64,000 bases of DNA from Litoreibacter janthinus. GTDB taxonomy: Bacteria; Pseudomonadota; Alphaproteobacteria; Rhodobacterales; Rhodobacteraceae. Positions 27,501-35,213 of this stretch are shown one piece after another (within the stretch, counting starts at the first letter, position 1; every line of letters starts with the position of its first letter). The translations under genes and the position numbers were made by a program. The notes beneath the pieces were generated by a model. It made no database searches. It saw only the letters and a program-made list of their open reading frames with translations, and was not told the origin of the DNA. The DNA is taken from contig NZ_FOYO01000002.1 of NCBI RefSeq assembly GCF_900111945.1, positions 23,202 through 87,201 on the forward strand, in the 5' to 3' direction.

Positions 27501-28053
27501 CACCTATACTGACACAGACGGCTCTTCGATCCCCGATGGGCGCTATGCCGAGGTTACCTTGGGCTATGCCTATCGCCCTATCGACAATGACCGTCTGAAC
27601 GTGCTGGCCAAATATACCTATCTGCACGATCTCTACGGTCAGGAAATTGACGGCACCAACGATCCGGGGCCACGCCAGAAAAGCCATATCCTGTCCTTGG
27701 ATGCATCCTATGACCTGAACCGTCAGTGGACGATTGGCGGTAAAGTGGGTTTGCGGTTCTCGCAAAGCTCTCCCAATGCCACCATCGCGTTCCAGAAAAA
27801 CGATGCGTGGCTACTGGTCGCGAATGCGCGCTACCACGTTACCCACAAATGGGATGTGCTGTTGGAAGGGCGGATGCTTCAGGCGGATCAAGCGGGCACC
27901 ACCGAGTTCGGGTTGCTGGGGGCGGCGTATCGCCATTTCGGGAACAACTACAAAATCGGTGTGGGCTACAACTTCGGAACGTTCTCGGACGATCTGAGCG
28001 ATTTGACCTATGACGACCGCGGCTTGTTCATCAACCTGATCGCCAAGTTCTAA
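24505..28053 (+). CDS. Large outer-membrane beta-barrel protein, partner of the giant repeat protein
   Basis: An 1182-residue protein with a signal peptide (residues 1-23, ending LVAQAQS). Residues about 24-115 form a Cys-containing N-terminal domain; 116-310 look like two beta-sandwich domains (TSYEAGDTVTFRS; VYGTGVRQGATVTALGE); from about 311 to the end are long alternating amphipathic strands with aromatic girdles, including YPVYGDDSTIVEDAP and the final strand GLFINLIAKF ending in Phe, the outer-membrane insertion signal. I see no TonB box or plug and no POTRA domain. It overlaps the giant gene by 4 nt (ATGA), so the two are made together. A role in anchoring or exporting the giant protein is inferred from this coupling alone. 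Confidence 0.82.
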   Translation: MKLTTPFFRALAFGVSLPLVAQAQSFDVDCTVSGGVLPAECAQPNAGEAVSVAVGANTEIDNDTAILGDSGFSISIDGETLVGDARVEDLTRKTDIALSNADVQVKFDGLGARPALNLAITSDNTSYEAGDTVTFRSKTNYPAYLTRGEVRIVDYSSRSGPRVVAVVPVAPNGTVSVVVPEGSDLVAVHRVYDARGRFDETEALGLNQDLRGDFGSVAADVDEGEDRTAIRRIAVSGGAVTVYGTGVRQGATVTALGETVTPAPDGSFVVQRILPAGETDVEVRVSGAGEDLYLQRGVSIPKSEWFGVATADLTFGYRADGGKNAAGGSFEKYYDRGRLAFYTKGKTQSGWEITASADTGEDDLSEIFRNLDKKDPRHLLLRLDSDKAYPVYGDDSTIVEDAPTSGKFYVRAEKDANYLMWGNYKGNITGSEFLRNERTLYGAQGHYATQEQTGKGEARATIDLYAAQPDNLPGRDVFRGTGGSVYFLQRQDLSIGSETISVEIRDPDTGRVISRQTLVYGRDYDINYLQGIVTLTSPLTGAVGGGTVVTDPLGENTVQLTVNYEFTPTAGTIDGYAYGGRAQVWATDQLRLGATGMVEQTDIADQRAYGADLRYELTDNTYLELEYARTEGPGFGQSFSSDGGLIVTNTNAVGGTGEAYLARGQVEFADINPELNGRASFYAERREAGFSTLDYQTTNDEDLFGFALEYEPTAQLSWRLHYDDFKDSAGKTVREAGAELTYKMSERLTWDFGVEHIRKNTPGDPTETGQRTDVAARLTVTQSERLEWYVYAQGTVKHSGGLTKNHRVGAGARYEFAENWSFEGEISDGSTGVGALALFSYESDENTSAYFGYTLDPRREFNGVTLSGKDRGRFITGGRRKLGRDVEIYAENTYDLFGTHRSLTSTYGVDYERSEFLTYSASAELGRIKDPAGDFDRTALSFGVRYENQTGMSARGRLEYRRDRGVLSGTKRDGDTIAAAATVRYKIDESQRLLFSFDGTYTDTDGSSIPDGRYAEVTLGYAYRPIDNDRLNVLAKYTYLHDLYGQEIDGTNDPGPRQKSHILSLDASYDLNRQWTIGGKVGLRFSQSSPNATIAFQKNDAWLLVANARYHVTHKWDVLLEGRMLQADQAGTTEFGLLGAAYRHFGNNYKIGVGYNFGTFSDDLSDLTYDDRGLFINLIAKF

Positions 28054-28064
28054 ACTCATGCAAG

Positions 28065-28092
28065 GTGAAGGAGCGGCACGCCGCCCCTTCAC
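28065..28092 (+). terminator. Possible terminator hairpin after the barrel gene
   Basis: GTGAAGG (28065-28071) pairs with CCTTCAC (28086-28092), and the inner GCGGC and GCCGC can extend the stem past a mismatch. No run of T follows, so this may be a Rho-assisted stop or merely an RNA-stabilising hairpin. Confidence 0.4.
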
Positions 28093-28179
28093 AGCTCGCT
28101 TGACGCGGCAAATGCGTGTGCCGTTTACTGAGGTCGTGACGGCGCACTCGCCTTCGGGGCGACATTCAGGGACGCATTT

Positions 28180-28974
28180 ATGGACAACAAACAACGACTC
28201 GAGACGCTGGTAGAGATTTGCGCGCAGGCTGGGGAACTGGCGATGGGCTATTTCGAGAACCAGAACGATCTAGTGGTCGACCGCAAGGGCCATCAGGACT
28301 TCGTCAGTCAAGCCGACCGCAATGTTGAAGTCCTGACCCGCAAGTTGCTGGAAGAAGCCTTCCCCGATGACGGTATTGTGGGGGAGGAAGACGACCCCAA
28401 GCCTGGCACGTCTGGCTTCACTTGGGTGATCGACCCGATTGACGGGACCACCAACTTCATCAACGGCATTCCCGCGTGGACTGTGGTTGTCGCAGGGGTG
28501 TGTGACGGCAAAACGCAGATCGGGGTAATCCATGATCCATGCCACTCCGAAACCTTTGCCGCGCGGGCAGGCGGCGGGGCGACGCTGAACGGCAAAGCGC
28601 TGGTGCTTGATGACCCGCGCGCGCTGAACGAAGGAACAGTCGGGGTGGGCTATTCCAACCGCGTGGACGCGCAGGGGGTCATCCGCCTTGTCACGGGATT
28701 GGTGGAGAAAGGCGCAATGTTCCACCGCAATGCGTCGGGCGCGCTGTCGCTGGCCTATGTCGCCGCTGGCAGGTTGCTGGGCTACGCGGAAGAGCACATG
28801 AACGCGTGGGACTGCATTGCCGGACAGCTTATCGTGGCAGAGGCGGGCGGCGTGGTCGAAGAGCAGGACGCGGACGCGATGATCGCAGATGGAGGTCGCG
28901 TCATTGTCGGCACCTCTGCGGTGTTCAAGCCTTTGCTTGCGATTTGCGAAGCGTCTTTCCCGCCGACGACCTAG
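28180..28974 (+). CDS. Inositol-monophosphatase-family phosphatase
   Basis: A 264-residue soluble phosphatase of the IMPase/SuhB/HisN superfamily, which hydrolyses small sugar-alcohol or sugar phosphates with Mg2+. Seen: the metal-binding block VGEEDD, the signature WVIDPIDGTTNFINGIP (about residues 84-100), and the C-terminal WDCIAGQLIVAEAGG, where the Asp is a metal ligand. Length is normal. It is convergent with the Afu/Fbp-type transporter; the two genes overlap by 4 bases at their stops. The substrate could be inositol phosphate, a hexose phosphate brought in by that transporter, or histidinol phosphate; sequence alone does not decide. Confidence 0.9.
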   Translation: MDNKQRLETLVEICAQAGELAMGYFENQNDLVVDRKGHQDFVSQADRNVEVLTRKLLEEAFPDDGIVGEEDDPKPGTSGFTWVIDPIDGTTNFINGIPAWTVVVAGVCDGKTQIGVIHDPCHSETFAARAGGGATLNGKALVLDDPRALNEGTVGVGYSNRVDAQGVIRLVTGLVEKGAMFHRNASGALSLAYVAAGRLLGYAEEHMNAWDCIAGQLIVAEAGGVVEEQDADAMIADGGRVIVGTSAVFKPLLAICEASFPPTT

Positions 28975-30035
28975 CCTTCAGGCAGCAACACAGGGCCCTT
29001 TTCCGCAAAGCCGACGGTGACGTCGCTGCCCACGTTTAGCGGGCTGTCCACATCGTCTTGCACGGCGAACATCGAGCCAAACTCGGCCTCTAACGTGTAT
29101 TCCATGCGCACTCCCACATAGGTCGCCTTGGCGATCTTTGCCTTGAACCCGTCTTTGGCGCCGATGACCAAACGCGAGGGGCGCACCGCCATTGTCGCAG
29201 GCCCAACGGGGATGCCGCGGGACGGCAACTGATAGCGGTAGGTTTCAATTGCAATGGTGGCTTGGTCCCCGTCCACTTTCTCAATGGTGCAAGGCAGCAG
29301 GTTCGCTTCGCCGATGAAGTCCGCAACAAAGCGGTCAACGGGGGCATCATAAAGCTGGCGGGGTGTGCCGATCTGGGCAATGGCGGCGTTGCGCATCACC
29401 ACGATTTCGTCCGAGACGGCCAGCGCTTCTTCCTGATCATGGGTCACATAGACAACCGTCAGGCCAAGGTCTTTCTGGATGGCGCGAATATCCTCACGCA
29501 CCTGACGCCGCAGCTTGGCGTCGAGGTTGGACAGCGGCTCGTCAAACAGCAAAACCTGCGGCTCCAGCACCAAGGCGCGCGCAACCGCGACGCGCTGCTG
29601 CTGGCCGCCGGATAATTCGCTGGGCAGGCGGGCATCGAAACCCTTGAGGCCGACGAGGTCTAGGCCCACCAAGGCACGTTCTCGCGTTTCGGCTTTCGAG
29701 AACCCCGAGAAGGACAGCCCGTAGGATACGTTTTCCAACACCGACATATGCGGGAACAGCGCGTAGGACTGGAACACCATCGACACGTCGCGGTCGGTCG
29801 CGGGCAGAGTGGTTACATCCGCGTCGCCGATCAGGATGCGGCCTTTCGTGGCCATCTCCAGCCCGGCGATCATCCGCAAGGTTGTGGTCTTGCCGCACCC
29901 CGACGGGCCAAGCAGGGTCACCAGCTTTCCTGCCTCGATCTCAAGGTTCACATTGTCCACGGCCAGCACGTCGCGGCCATAAATCTTGCTGACATTCTGG
30001 AAGCTTACCGGCGCAGCCTTGGAGTTGATTTTCAT
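28971..30035 (-). CDS. ABC transporter ATPase (Afu/Fbp/Pot type)
   Basis: A 354-residue ATPase with Walker A GPSGCGKTTTLR (about residue 42), Q-loop MVFQSYALFP, signature LSGGQQQRVAVARAL, Walker B VLLFDEPLSN and the switch YVTHDQEEA. The C-terminal 100 residues form a TOBE-type regulatory domain. It is the last gene of a three-gene minus-strand operon (binding protein, permease, ATPase) and lies 9 nt after the permease. The family includes iron(III), polyamine, hexose-phosphate and aminoethylphosphonate importers, so substrate must be judged from the binding protein and neighbours. Confidence 0.9.
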   Translation of the reverse strand: MKINSKAAPVSFQNVSKIYGRDVLAVDNVNLEIEAGKLVTLLGPSGCGKTTTLRMIAGLEMATKGRILIGDADVTTLPATDRDVSMVFQSYALFPHMSVLENVSYGLSFSGFSKAETRERALVGLDLVGLKGFDARLPSELSGGQQQRVAVARALVLEPQVLLFDEPLSNLDAKLRRQVREDIRAIQKDLGLTVVYVTHDQEEALAVSDEIVVMRNAAIAQIGTPRQLYDAPVDRFVADFIGEANLLPCTIEKVDGDQATIAIETYRYQLPSRGIPVGPATMAVRPSRLVIGAKDGFKAKIAKATYVGVRMEYTLEAEFGSMFAVQDDVDSPLNVGSDVTVGFAEKGPVLLPEG

Positions 30036-30044
30036 ACTGTTCCC

Positions 30045-32261
30045 TCAGACATTTGTGCGCGACTGGCTCATGCGCCGCCCGATTTCGGTGCGCCCGACGA
30101 TCAGTTGCATGACTCCCACGACGGTCAGCATCACGAAGATCAATGTTGTCGAATAGGCGATGGCCAGACCGTAGTCGTTATTCTCGACCCGCCCGATGAT
30201 GTAGCTGGTCGCCATGTCATATTCCGCCGACACAAGGAAGATCACCGCCGAAATGGCCGTCATTGCCCGCACGAAGCTGTAGACCAACGCCGCCAAAATG
30301 GCAGGGCGCAGCAACGGCAGGATCACCTTGCGGAAGGTCTGCCAGCTGTTGGCCCCAAGGGTGAGCGACGATTCATCGAGCGATTTGTCGAGCTGCGACA
30401 TCGACGCGATCCCCGCGCGCACCCCAACGGGCATGTTGCGGAAAATGAAGCTGATGATCAGGATCAACCCTGTGCCGGTGATCTCGATCGGCGGGACGTT
30501 GAAGGCAAGGATGTAGCTGACGCCAATGACAGTGCCGGGAATGGCAAAGCTGAGCATGGTGCCGAACTCGAACGCGTTCTTGCCCGCGAATGTTTGGCGC
30601 GTCAGTAGGTAGGCGGTGATCAAGCCAACCACTGCTGTAAGCGGGGCCGCTGCCGCTGCGATGTAGATGGTCGTCCAGAAGCTATCCCAAGCCGCGCCGG
30701 TCCAACGGATACCGCTATCCTCGATCCTGACGGAGAAGGCAGTGACGTAATGCTTGAAGGTCAGGTCATTGTTGACGCCCCAAAGCTCCACCACGCTGCC
30801 GTAAAGGATCATCCCGTAGATCACGATGGTGAACAGCCCCCACGCGCCGGCGATCACGAAGACCGGAATGGAAAGCCCGCTTGGCATCATCGGATGCACG
30901 CCTGCGTCACCTTTGCCGGATACTGTGGTGTAGCTTTTCTTTCCCAGCCACGCGCGCTGCGCGTAGAAAGCCGACAGGGTGAAGAACAGCAGCACCATAG
31001 CCAGCACTGCCGCGCGGCCTTGGTCATATTGTGCGCCGACAATGGCGAAGAAAATCTCGGTCGACAGCACGTCGAAGTTGCCGCCAAGCACCAGCGGGTT
31101 GCCGAAATCTGCCATACTTTCGATGAAGCCCAGCAGGAAGGCGTTTGCAAGGCCGGGCCGCATCAGGGGCAGTGACACAGTGCGGAAGGTTTGCCACTTG
31201 TTGGCCCGTAACGTTTGTGCGGCTTCCTCCATTGAAGGGGAGACGCCCTCGACCACGCCGATCAGCACGAGGAAGGCGATTGGGGTGAAAGCCAGAACCT
31301 GCGCGATCAGCACGCCCGGCAGGCCGTAAAGCCACCGGCTAGGCTGCACGCCAAAAAGCTCTGACACAAATTGTGTGACAGCGCCGGACAGGCCGAACAG
31401 CAAGATCAGCGCCAACCCGATCACGAAGGGCGGGGTGATGATGGGCAGAACTGTCAGGGCCCGAAGCGCGCGTTTGTAGCGGAAGCCGGATCGGGTGACG
31501 ACCAGCGCGAAGACAAGGCCAAGCACCGTGGTCAGCAGCCCCACGAGGACTGCGAGGAACAGCGAGTTCCACGCCACGCCACACCGCCCGCCGCTCAGGC
31601 ATCCCAAGCCCCAGAGCCTGTCGTCAAAGAACTTTGCTGCGAACACGCTGACGGAATAACCGCCCCCTTCGGTGACGAAGGCGGCCAGCAACATTTTGGC
31701 GATGGGGAAGAACACGAAGGTGGTCACGATGACAATCACGCCACCAATGGCGCTGACCACAAAAACATCCCCGTTGATGGCTCCACGCGCCGCAACGCCT
31801 TGGGTGAACAGGAACAAGAAGGCGGAGGCTGCGACCATCGCGCCGAACCCCATGCCGAATTGCCGGTCGTCAAGCTCCCCGAAGACGGCCTTCAACCATT
31901 CGAAATTGAACCCGCGGATCCCAATGCCGAAGCCCTGCGCGGTCAGCCAGCCAAAGCCAAGCGCGCCAGACAGGATCAAGATTTTCGCGTAGAGGGGATC
32001 GCTTTTGGGCCGCCCGATTGCGAGAAGCGACAGCGCTAGCGGCAGGATCAGCGGCGCGAGCCAGAGCTTTTCACCCTGTGCAATCAGGAAGGCCGCAGGG
32101 GCATAATCTTCGTCGAACGGATAGCCGTCCACCAGCCATTCAAACGACAGGATTCCGTCCTCCACCCCGTACCAGGGGAGAAGCAGGAACCCGACCCACC
32201 CCGCCACGATCCAGAAGATCAGCGCGGGGTGGGAGGTCTTGGTGCTTGTGGTGTTACGCAA
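30045..32261 (-). CDS. ABC transporter permease, two fused domains with N-terminal extension
   Basis: A 738-residue inner-membrane protein holding two permease domains in one chain, as in FbpB/AfuB. Each has an EAA loop: ...MEEAAQTLRANKWQTFR in the first and LDESSLTLGANSWQTFRK in the second. Ordinary FbpB-type permeases have about 500-570 residues. This one has roughly 200 extra at the N terminus with several additional hydrophobic segments (for example IFWIVAGWVGFLLLPWYG and MVAASAFLFLFTQG) separated by a loop with acidic and aromatic residues. The ATG follows the binding-protein stop by 3 nt. What the extension does is unknown. Confidence 0.88.
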   Translation of the reverse strand: MRNTTSTKTSHPALIFWIVAGWVGFLLLPWYGVEDGILSFEWLVDGYPFDEDYAPAAFLIAQGEKLWLAPLILPLALSLLAIGRPKSDPLYAKILILSGALGFGWLTAQGFGIGIRGFNFEWLKAVFGELDDRQFGMGFGAMVAASAFLFLFTQGVAARGAINGDVFVVSAIGGVIVIVTTFVFFPIAKMLLAAFVTEGGGYSVSVFAAKFFDDRLWGLGCLSGGRCGVAWNSLFLAVLVGLLTTVLGLVFALVVTRSGFRYKRALRALTVLPIITPPFVIGLALILLFGLSGAVTQFVSELFGVQPSRWLYGLPGVLIAQVLAFTPIAFLVLIGVVEGVSPSMEEAAQTLRANKWQTFRTVSLPLMRPGLANAFLLGFIESMADFGNPLVLGGNFDVLSTEIFFAIVGAQYDQGRAAVLAMVLLFFTLSAFYAQRAWLGKKSYTTVSGKGDAGVHPMMPSGLSIPVFVIAGAWGLFTIVIYGMILYGSVVELWGVNNDLTFKHYVTAFSVRIEDSGIRWTGAAWDSFWTTIYIAAAAAPLTAVVGLITAYLLTRQTFAGKNAFEFGTMLSFAIPGTVIGVSYILAFNVPPIEITGTGLILIISFIFRNMPVGVRAGIASMSQLDKSLDESSLTLGANSWQTFRKVILPLLRPAILAALVYSFVRAMTAISAVIFLVSAEYDMATSYIIGRVENNDYGLAIAYSTTLIFVMLTVVGVMQLIVGRTEIGRRMSQSRTNV

Positions 32262-32264
32262 GGA

Positions 32265-33290
32265 TTATTGCGGCAGTGTAGAGACGTCTTCGTCCCATTT
32301 TTGCAGCAGGCGCTTGCGCTCGTCCGACGACCCGTAGGTTTTGAAGTCGTAGTCGATCAGCTTGATGGACGACATGTCCGGCGCAGAAGGCGAGGTTTCG
32401 GCGCCTTTGTTGGACGGCACTTGGAACGCGTTAACTTGCAGTGCCAGATTTTGCGCATCAGCGGAGAGTGCCCAGTCATAGAACTTCTTGGCCTCGTCCA
32501 TGTTGCGCGCGCCTTTGATGATCGACATGGAGCCGATCTCGTAGCCGGTGCCTTCACACGGGGCGACAACTTTGACGGGGAAACCCGACACAGCCTGCGC
32601 CACGGCGTCGTGCATGAATACGATACCGATTGTGTTCTCGCCACGGCCAGCCGCTTTGATCGGGGCCGAACCGGACTTGGTGTATTGGTTGATGTTGGCG
32701 TGCAGGCCCTTCATGAAATCGAAGCCGTCGTCTTCACCAAACAGTTGCACCATCGTCGCCAAGGTCGTGTAGGCCGTGCCCGAGGAGTTCGGGTTCGCCA
32801 TTTGCACATGGCCTTTGTATTCAGGCTTTAGCAGGTCTTTCCAGCAGGCAGGTTCCGGCAGGTTGTTCGCCGCCAACAGGTCGGTGTTGTAGCCATAGCC
32901 CAACGCGCCCGAATAGATGCCGATGGTCTTGTCGCCGGCACTTGTGGCTTGCGAAATCGCCCAGTCGTTAAGCTCGCCGCGCATGGGGGAGACATAGGGT
33001 TCCGTCAGGTCTTCCTCTGCGGCTTGCAGGTGCGGATCACCGGTGCCGCCCCACCAGACATCGCCTTTCGGGTTGGTCGATTCCGCTTTGATCTGGGCAA
33101 AGGTTTCGCCCGATGACTTGCGGGTCATATTGACGTCGATGCCGGTCGCATCCTCGAAACTTCGTGCCATCAGTTGGCACCAGTCTTCTTGCGCCGAGCA
33201 ATAAAGCGTTAGCTTATCAGCCTGCGCCGCCGACACGCTGGCCATCATCGCCAACAGTGACGGGATCGCCAGTTTTGTGAACTTTCTCAT
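32265..33290 (-). CDS. ABC transporter substrate-binding protein (AfuA/FbpA type)
   Basis: A 341-residue periplasmic binding protein. Signal peptide to about residue 24 (SVSAAQA). The mature protein starts DKLTLYCSAQEDWCQ and carries GDVWWGGTGDPHLQA, GTAYTT and EIGSMSIIKGARN, the pattern of AfuA-type class II binding proteins. The cysteine set (YCSAQEDWC, PACW, APCEG) suggests two disulfides. AfuA has been shown to bind hexose phosphates rather than iron, and the neighbours here are phosphatases and phosphate transporters, so an organophosphate ligand is my preferred inference; iron(III) or 2-aminoethylphosphonate remain possible. A strong GGGAGGA ribosome binding site precedes the ATG. Confidence 0.88.
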   Translation of the reverse strand: MRKFTKLAIPSLLAMMASVSAAQADKLTLYCSAQEDWCQLMARSFEDATGIDVNMTRKSSGETFAQIKAESTNPKGDVWWGGTGDPHLQAAEEDLTEPYVSPMRGELNDWAISQATSAGDKTIGIYSGALGYGYNTDLLAANNLPEPACWKDLLKPEYKGHVQMANPNSSGTAYTTLATMVQLFGEDDGFDFMKGLHANINQYTKSGSAPIKAAGRGENTIGIVFMHDAVAQAVSGFPVKVVAPCEGTGYEIGSMSIIKGARNMDEAKKFYDWALSADAQNLALQVNAFQVPSNKGAETSPSAPDMSSIKLIDYDFKTYGSSDERKRLLQKWDEDVSTLPQ

Positions 33291-33365
33291 AGTATCCTCC
33301 CTAGGTTTACGTCGTCTTGGTCTTAGTTGCTGCTCTTTGAGGCAGCTTGGTCAACAATTTTCTGC

Positions 33366-35015
33366 TCAGCCTGTCTCGTCAGCGGTGCTAAGGCGGCTTG
33401 ATAAAAGCGCGCCGGTGGCTTCAACAATCGGGTAGGCCGCGTAGGTAAACGCCGTGTTCACCTGTTTGAGTGCGCGGATGGTTTCCTGATGCAGATTGCT
33501 GGTCTCCACACTCGCAGCATTGCCGCTGCGCAGGCGGTCAAGGTGGTGCGCCTGAAGGCGATGTTCTGCGTCCCGCGCGCGGTCTTTCTCCTCCACAAGT
33601 TGTATCGCCGCTTCGGCGTCGCCTGTCATCAGCACGTTCAGGCCAAGCTGCACATTTGACAATACGCGGTCGTGGAAATCGGTGAGGTCACGTAAACCCT
33701 CCTTAGAGAAGGACAGCCCGTCCGCATGGAGCTTGCGCGCGTTCTCGACAAGGTTGGACGACACCTGATCGCCTGCGTCCTCCAGATGGTTGGCGATGGT
33801 TGCGATATCCATTGCGCGGCTTGCCTGCGCGGCGGACAGCACGCCTTCCTGCAACTGTGCAATGTAGAGCTTCACCTCGAAATGCATGCGGTCCACCTCG
33901 TTCTCGCTTTCGCAAATCGTCTGGTAGACGGCTTCGTCCCATTCGCTCATCAGGCCCAGGGCGGGGACGAGCATTGTATAAACCTGCTCCCCCATCTCCA
34001 GAACTTCGCGGGCAGCGCAGGCCAAGGCACGCTCGGGATCGGTGGTTGTCATGTCCAAGGCACTTATGCGCCGCGGCTTGGATGCGGCTTTGTCAGGCAG
34101 CATGGCGGTGGCAAGGCGCAGGGCTGGTGTGATCAACGCCATTCCGAGGCCCAGAACCACCACGTTAAACAGCAGGTGGATGTTGATCGATTGCACCGCT
34201 GCATCCGCGCCAAGCAGACCCGTGTGATCGCGCCATTCAAGGAGGGCAATCAGCGCAAGCACCGCGCCGCCACCACGAATCAAGAGGTTCGCGAGCATCA
34301 CCCGTCTGGCCGATTGCGCGGCGGACATGGTCAGTAATACTGGGATCGTGGCACCACCAAGGTTCGCGCCCAATACGATTGCGGCGGCGGTCGGAGCCTG
34401 AAGGATGCCTTCGGCGGCCATGGCAACAACAGCCAGAACGGTGGCAACGCTGGAATGAACGGCCCACGCCAGAACGGCGCCGAGCAGGAAGGAGGTCAAC
34501 AAATCTTGCGACAGGTAGGAGAAGATCAGCGCGGTGACTTCGCTCTCTTGCAGGGGTGCGGTGGCGGCGCGGATCATGGTCAGCGACGTTAGCACCAAAG
34601 CGATGCCAATGATGATGCGCCCGGTTTGTTTGGCGCGTCGGGATTGGGCCTTCAGGAATAAGGCGACCCCCACGACCAGCAGGACAGGGATCAGCGCAGA
34701 GATGGGCGTCAACAGAATGCGTGAAGCGATGGCGGACCCGAGATCAGCCCCTAGGATTACGGCCAAGCTGCTCCCGGCCGACAAGGTGCCAGCGGCGGCA
34801 AACCCCGCGACCAGCATGGCCACAGCGGTCGAGCTTTGCATCGCGATGGCGGCTAAAAGTCCGCTGGCGGCGGCGGTTGAGTTTTTCTCGGACGCGCGCC
34901 GGACGCCTGTGCGAAGCGGCCCAGAGAAGCCGCGTTCAATCCCAGTGCGCACCAACCGCACGGACCACAAGAGCAGCGCGATTGCCCCTGCAAGATTCCC
35001 GACGATCAGGATCAC
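33366..35015 (-). CDS. Na+/phosphate cotransporter with PhoU-like domain
   Basis: A 549-residue membrane protein of the Na/Pi cotransporter II (NptA/YjbB) family. Two inverted membrane repeats occupy about residues 1-300; the first has the motif MQSSTAVAMLVAGF (near residue 60). The matching position in the second repeat reads AVHSSVATVLAVV, with His in place of the usual Gln. Residues about 330-545 are a helical PhoU-like domain (ERALACAAREVLEMGEQVY, then IANHLEDAGDQVSSNL). It sits upstream of, and is co-oriented with, the Afu-type operon (75-nt gap) and is divergent from the DeoR-type regulator gene. Likely role: phosphate uptake, or export when cytoplasmic phosphate is released from organophosphates. 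Confidence 0.9.
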   Translation of the reverse strand: MILIVGNLAGAIALLLWSVRLVRTGIERGFSGPLRTGVRRASEKNSTAAASGLLAAIAMQSSTAVAMLVAGFAAAGTLSAGSSLAVILGADLGSAIASRILLTPISALIPVLLVVGVALFLKAQSRRAKQTGRIIIGIALVLTSLTMIRAATAPLQESEVTALIFSYLSQDLLTSFLLGAVLAWAVHSSVATVLAVVAMAAEGILQAPTAAAIVLGANLGGATIPVLLTMSAAQSARRVMLANLLIRGGGAVLALIALLEWRDHTGLLGADAAVQSINIHLLFNVVVLGLGMALITPALRLATAMLPDKAASKPRRISALDMTTTDPERALACAAREVLEMGEQVYTMLVPALGLMSEWDEAVYQTICESENEVDRMHFEVKLYIAQLQEGVLSAAQASRAMDIATIANHLEDAGDQVSSNLVENARKLHADGLSFSKEGLRDLTDFHDRVLSNVQLGLNVLMTGDAEAAIQLVEEKDRARDAEHRLQAHHLDRLRSGNAASVETSNLHQETIRALKQVNTAFTYAAYPIVEATGALLSSRLSTADETG

Positions 35016-35116
35016 AGACCTATGCCCGATCCAAGTTTTACCTCATTCAGAGGAGTCACTTTTCCACCATCAATCCTTTGACCTCCAAAAGGCCGTTAGC
35101 CAATCGGACCACTGAA

Positions 35117-35134
35117 ATGTGCTATATGCAACAT
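35117..35134. promoter_or_regulatory. Imperfect palindrome in the NptA/DeoR intergenic region
   Basis: ATGTGC-TATAT-GCAACAT is an imperfect inverted repeat in the 198-bp space between the divergent Na/Pi transporter and DeoR-type regulator genes. It is a plausible operator for that regulator. I could not find a clear Pho box here. Confidence 0.3.
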
Positions 35135-35213
35135 TTTTTCTTGCAATAAAGTGGAGAAGGCCACAGTTTTGGCGGCAAGTTGGGGGCTTTCACTCGAAAA
35201 TTAGAAGGCGTTT

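Noticed and set aside
26626..27765. A 379-codon minus-strand open frame inside the barrel gene
   Set aside because: It lacks recognisable domains and lies wholly under strong barrel-strand coding sequence.
30298..32281. Plus-strand frames under the fused permease (for example 31371-32039)
   Set aside because: They are rich in His, Gln and Asp as antisense of membrane-protein coding usually is, and have no domains.
33291..33365. Possible terminator hairpin between the Na/Pi and binding-protein genes
   Set aside because: Only a 5-bp stem (GCTGC/GCAGC) is seen with no T tract; too weak to call.
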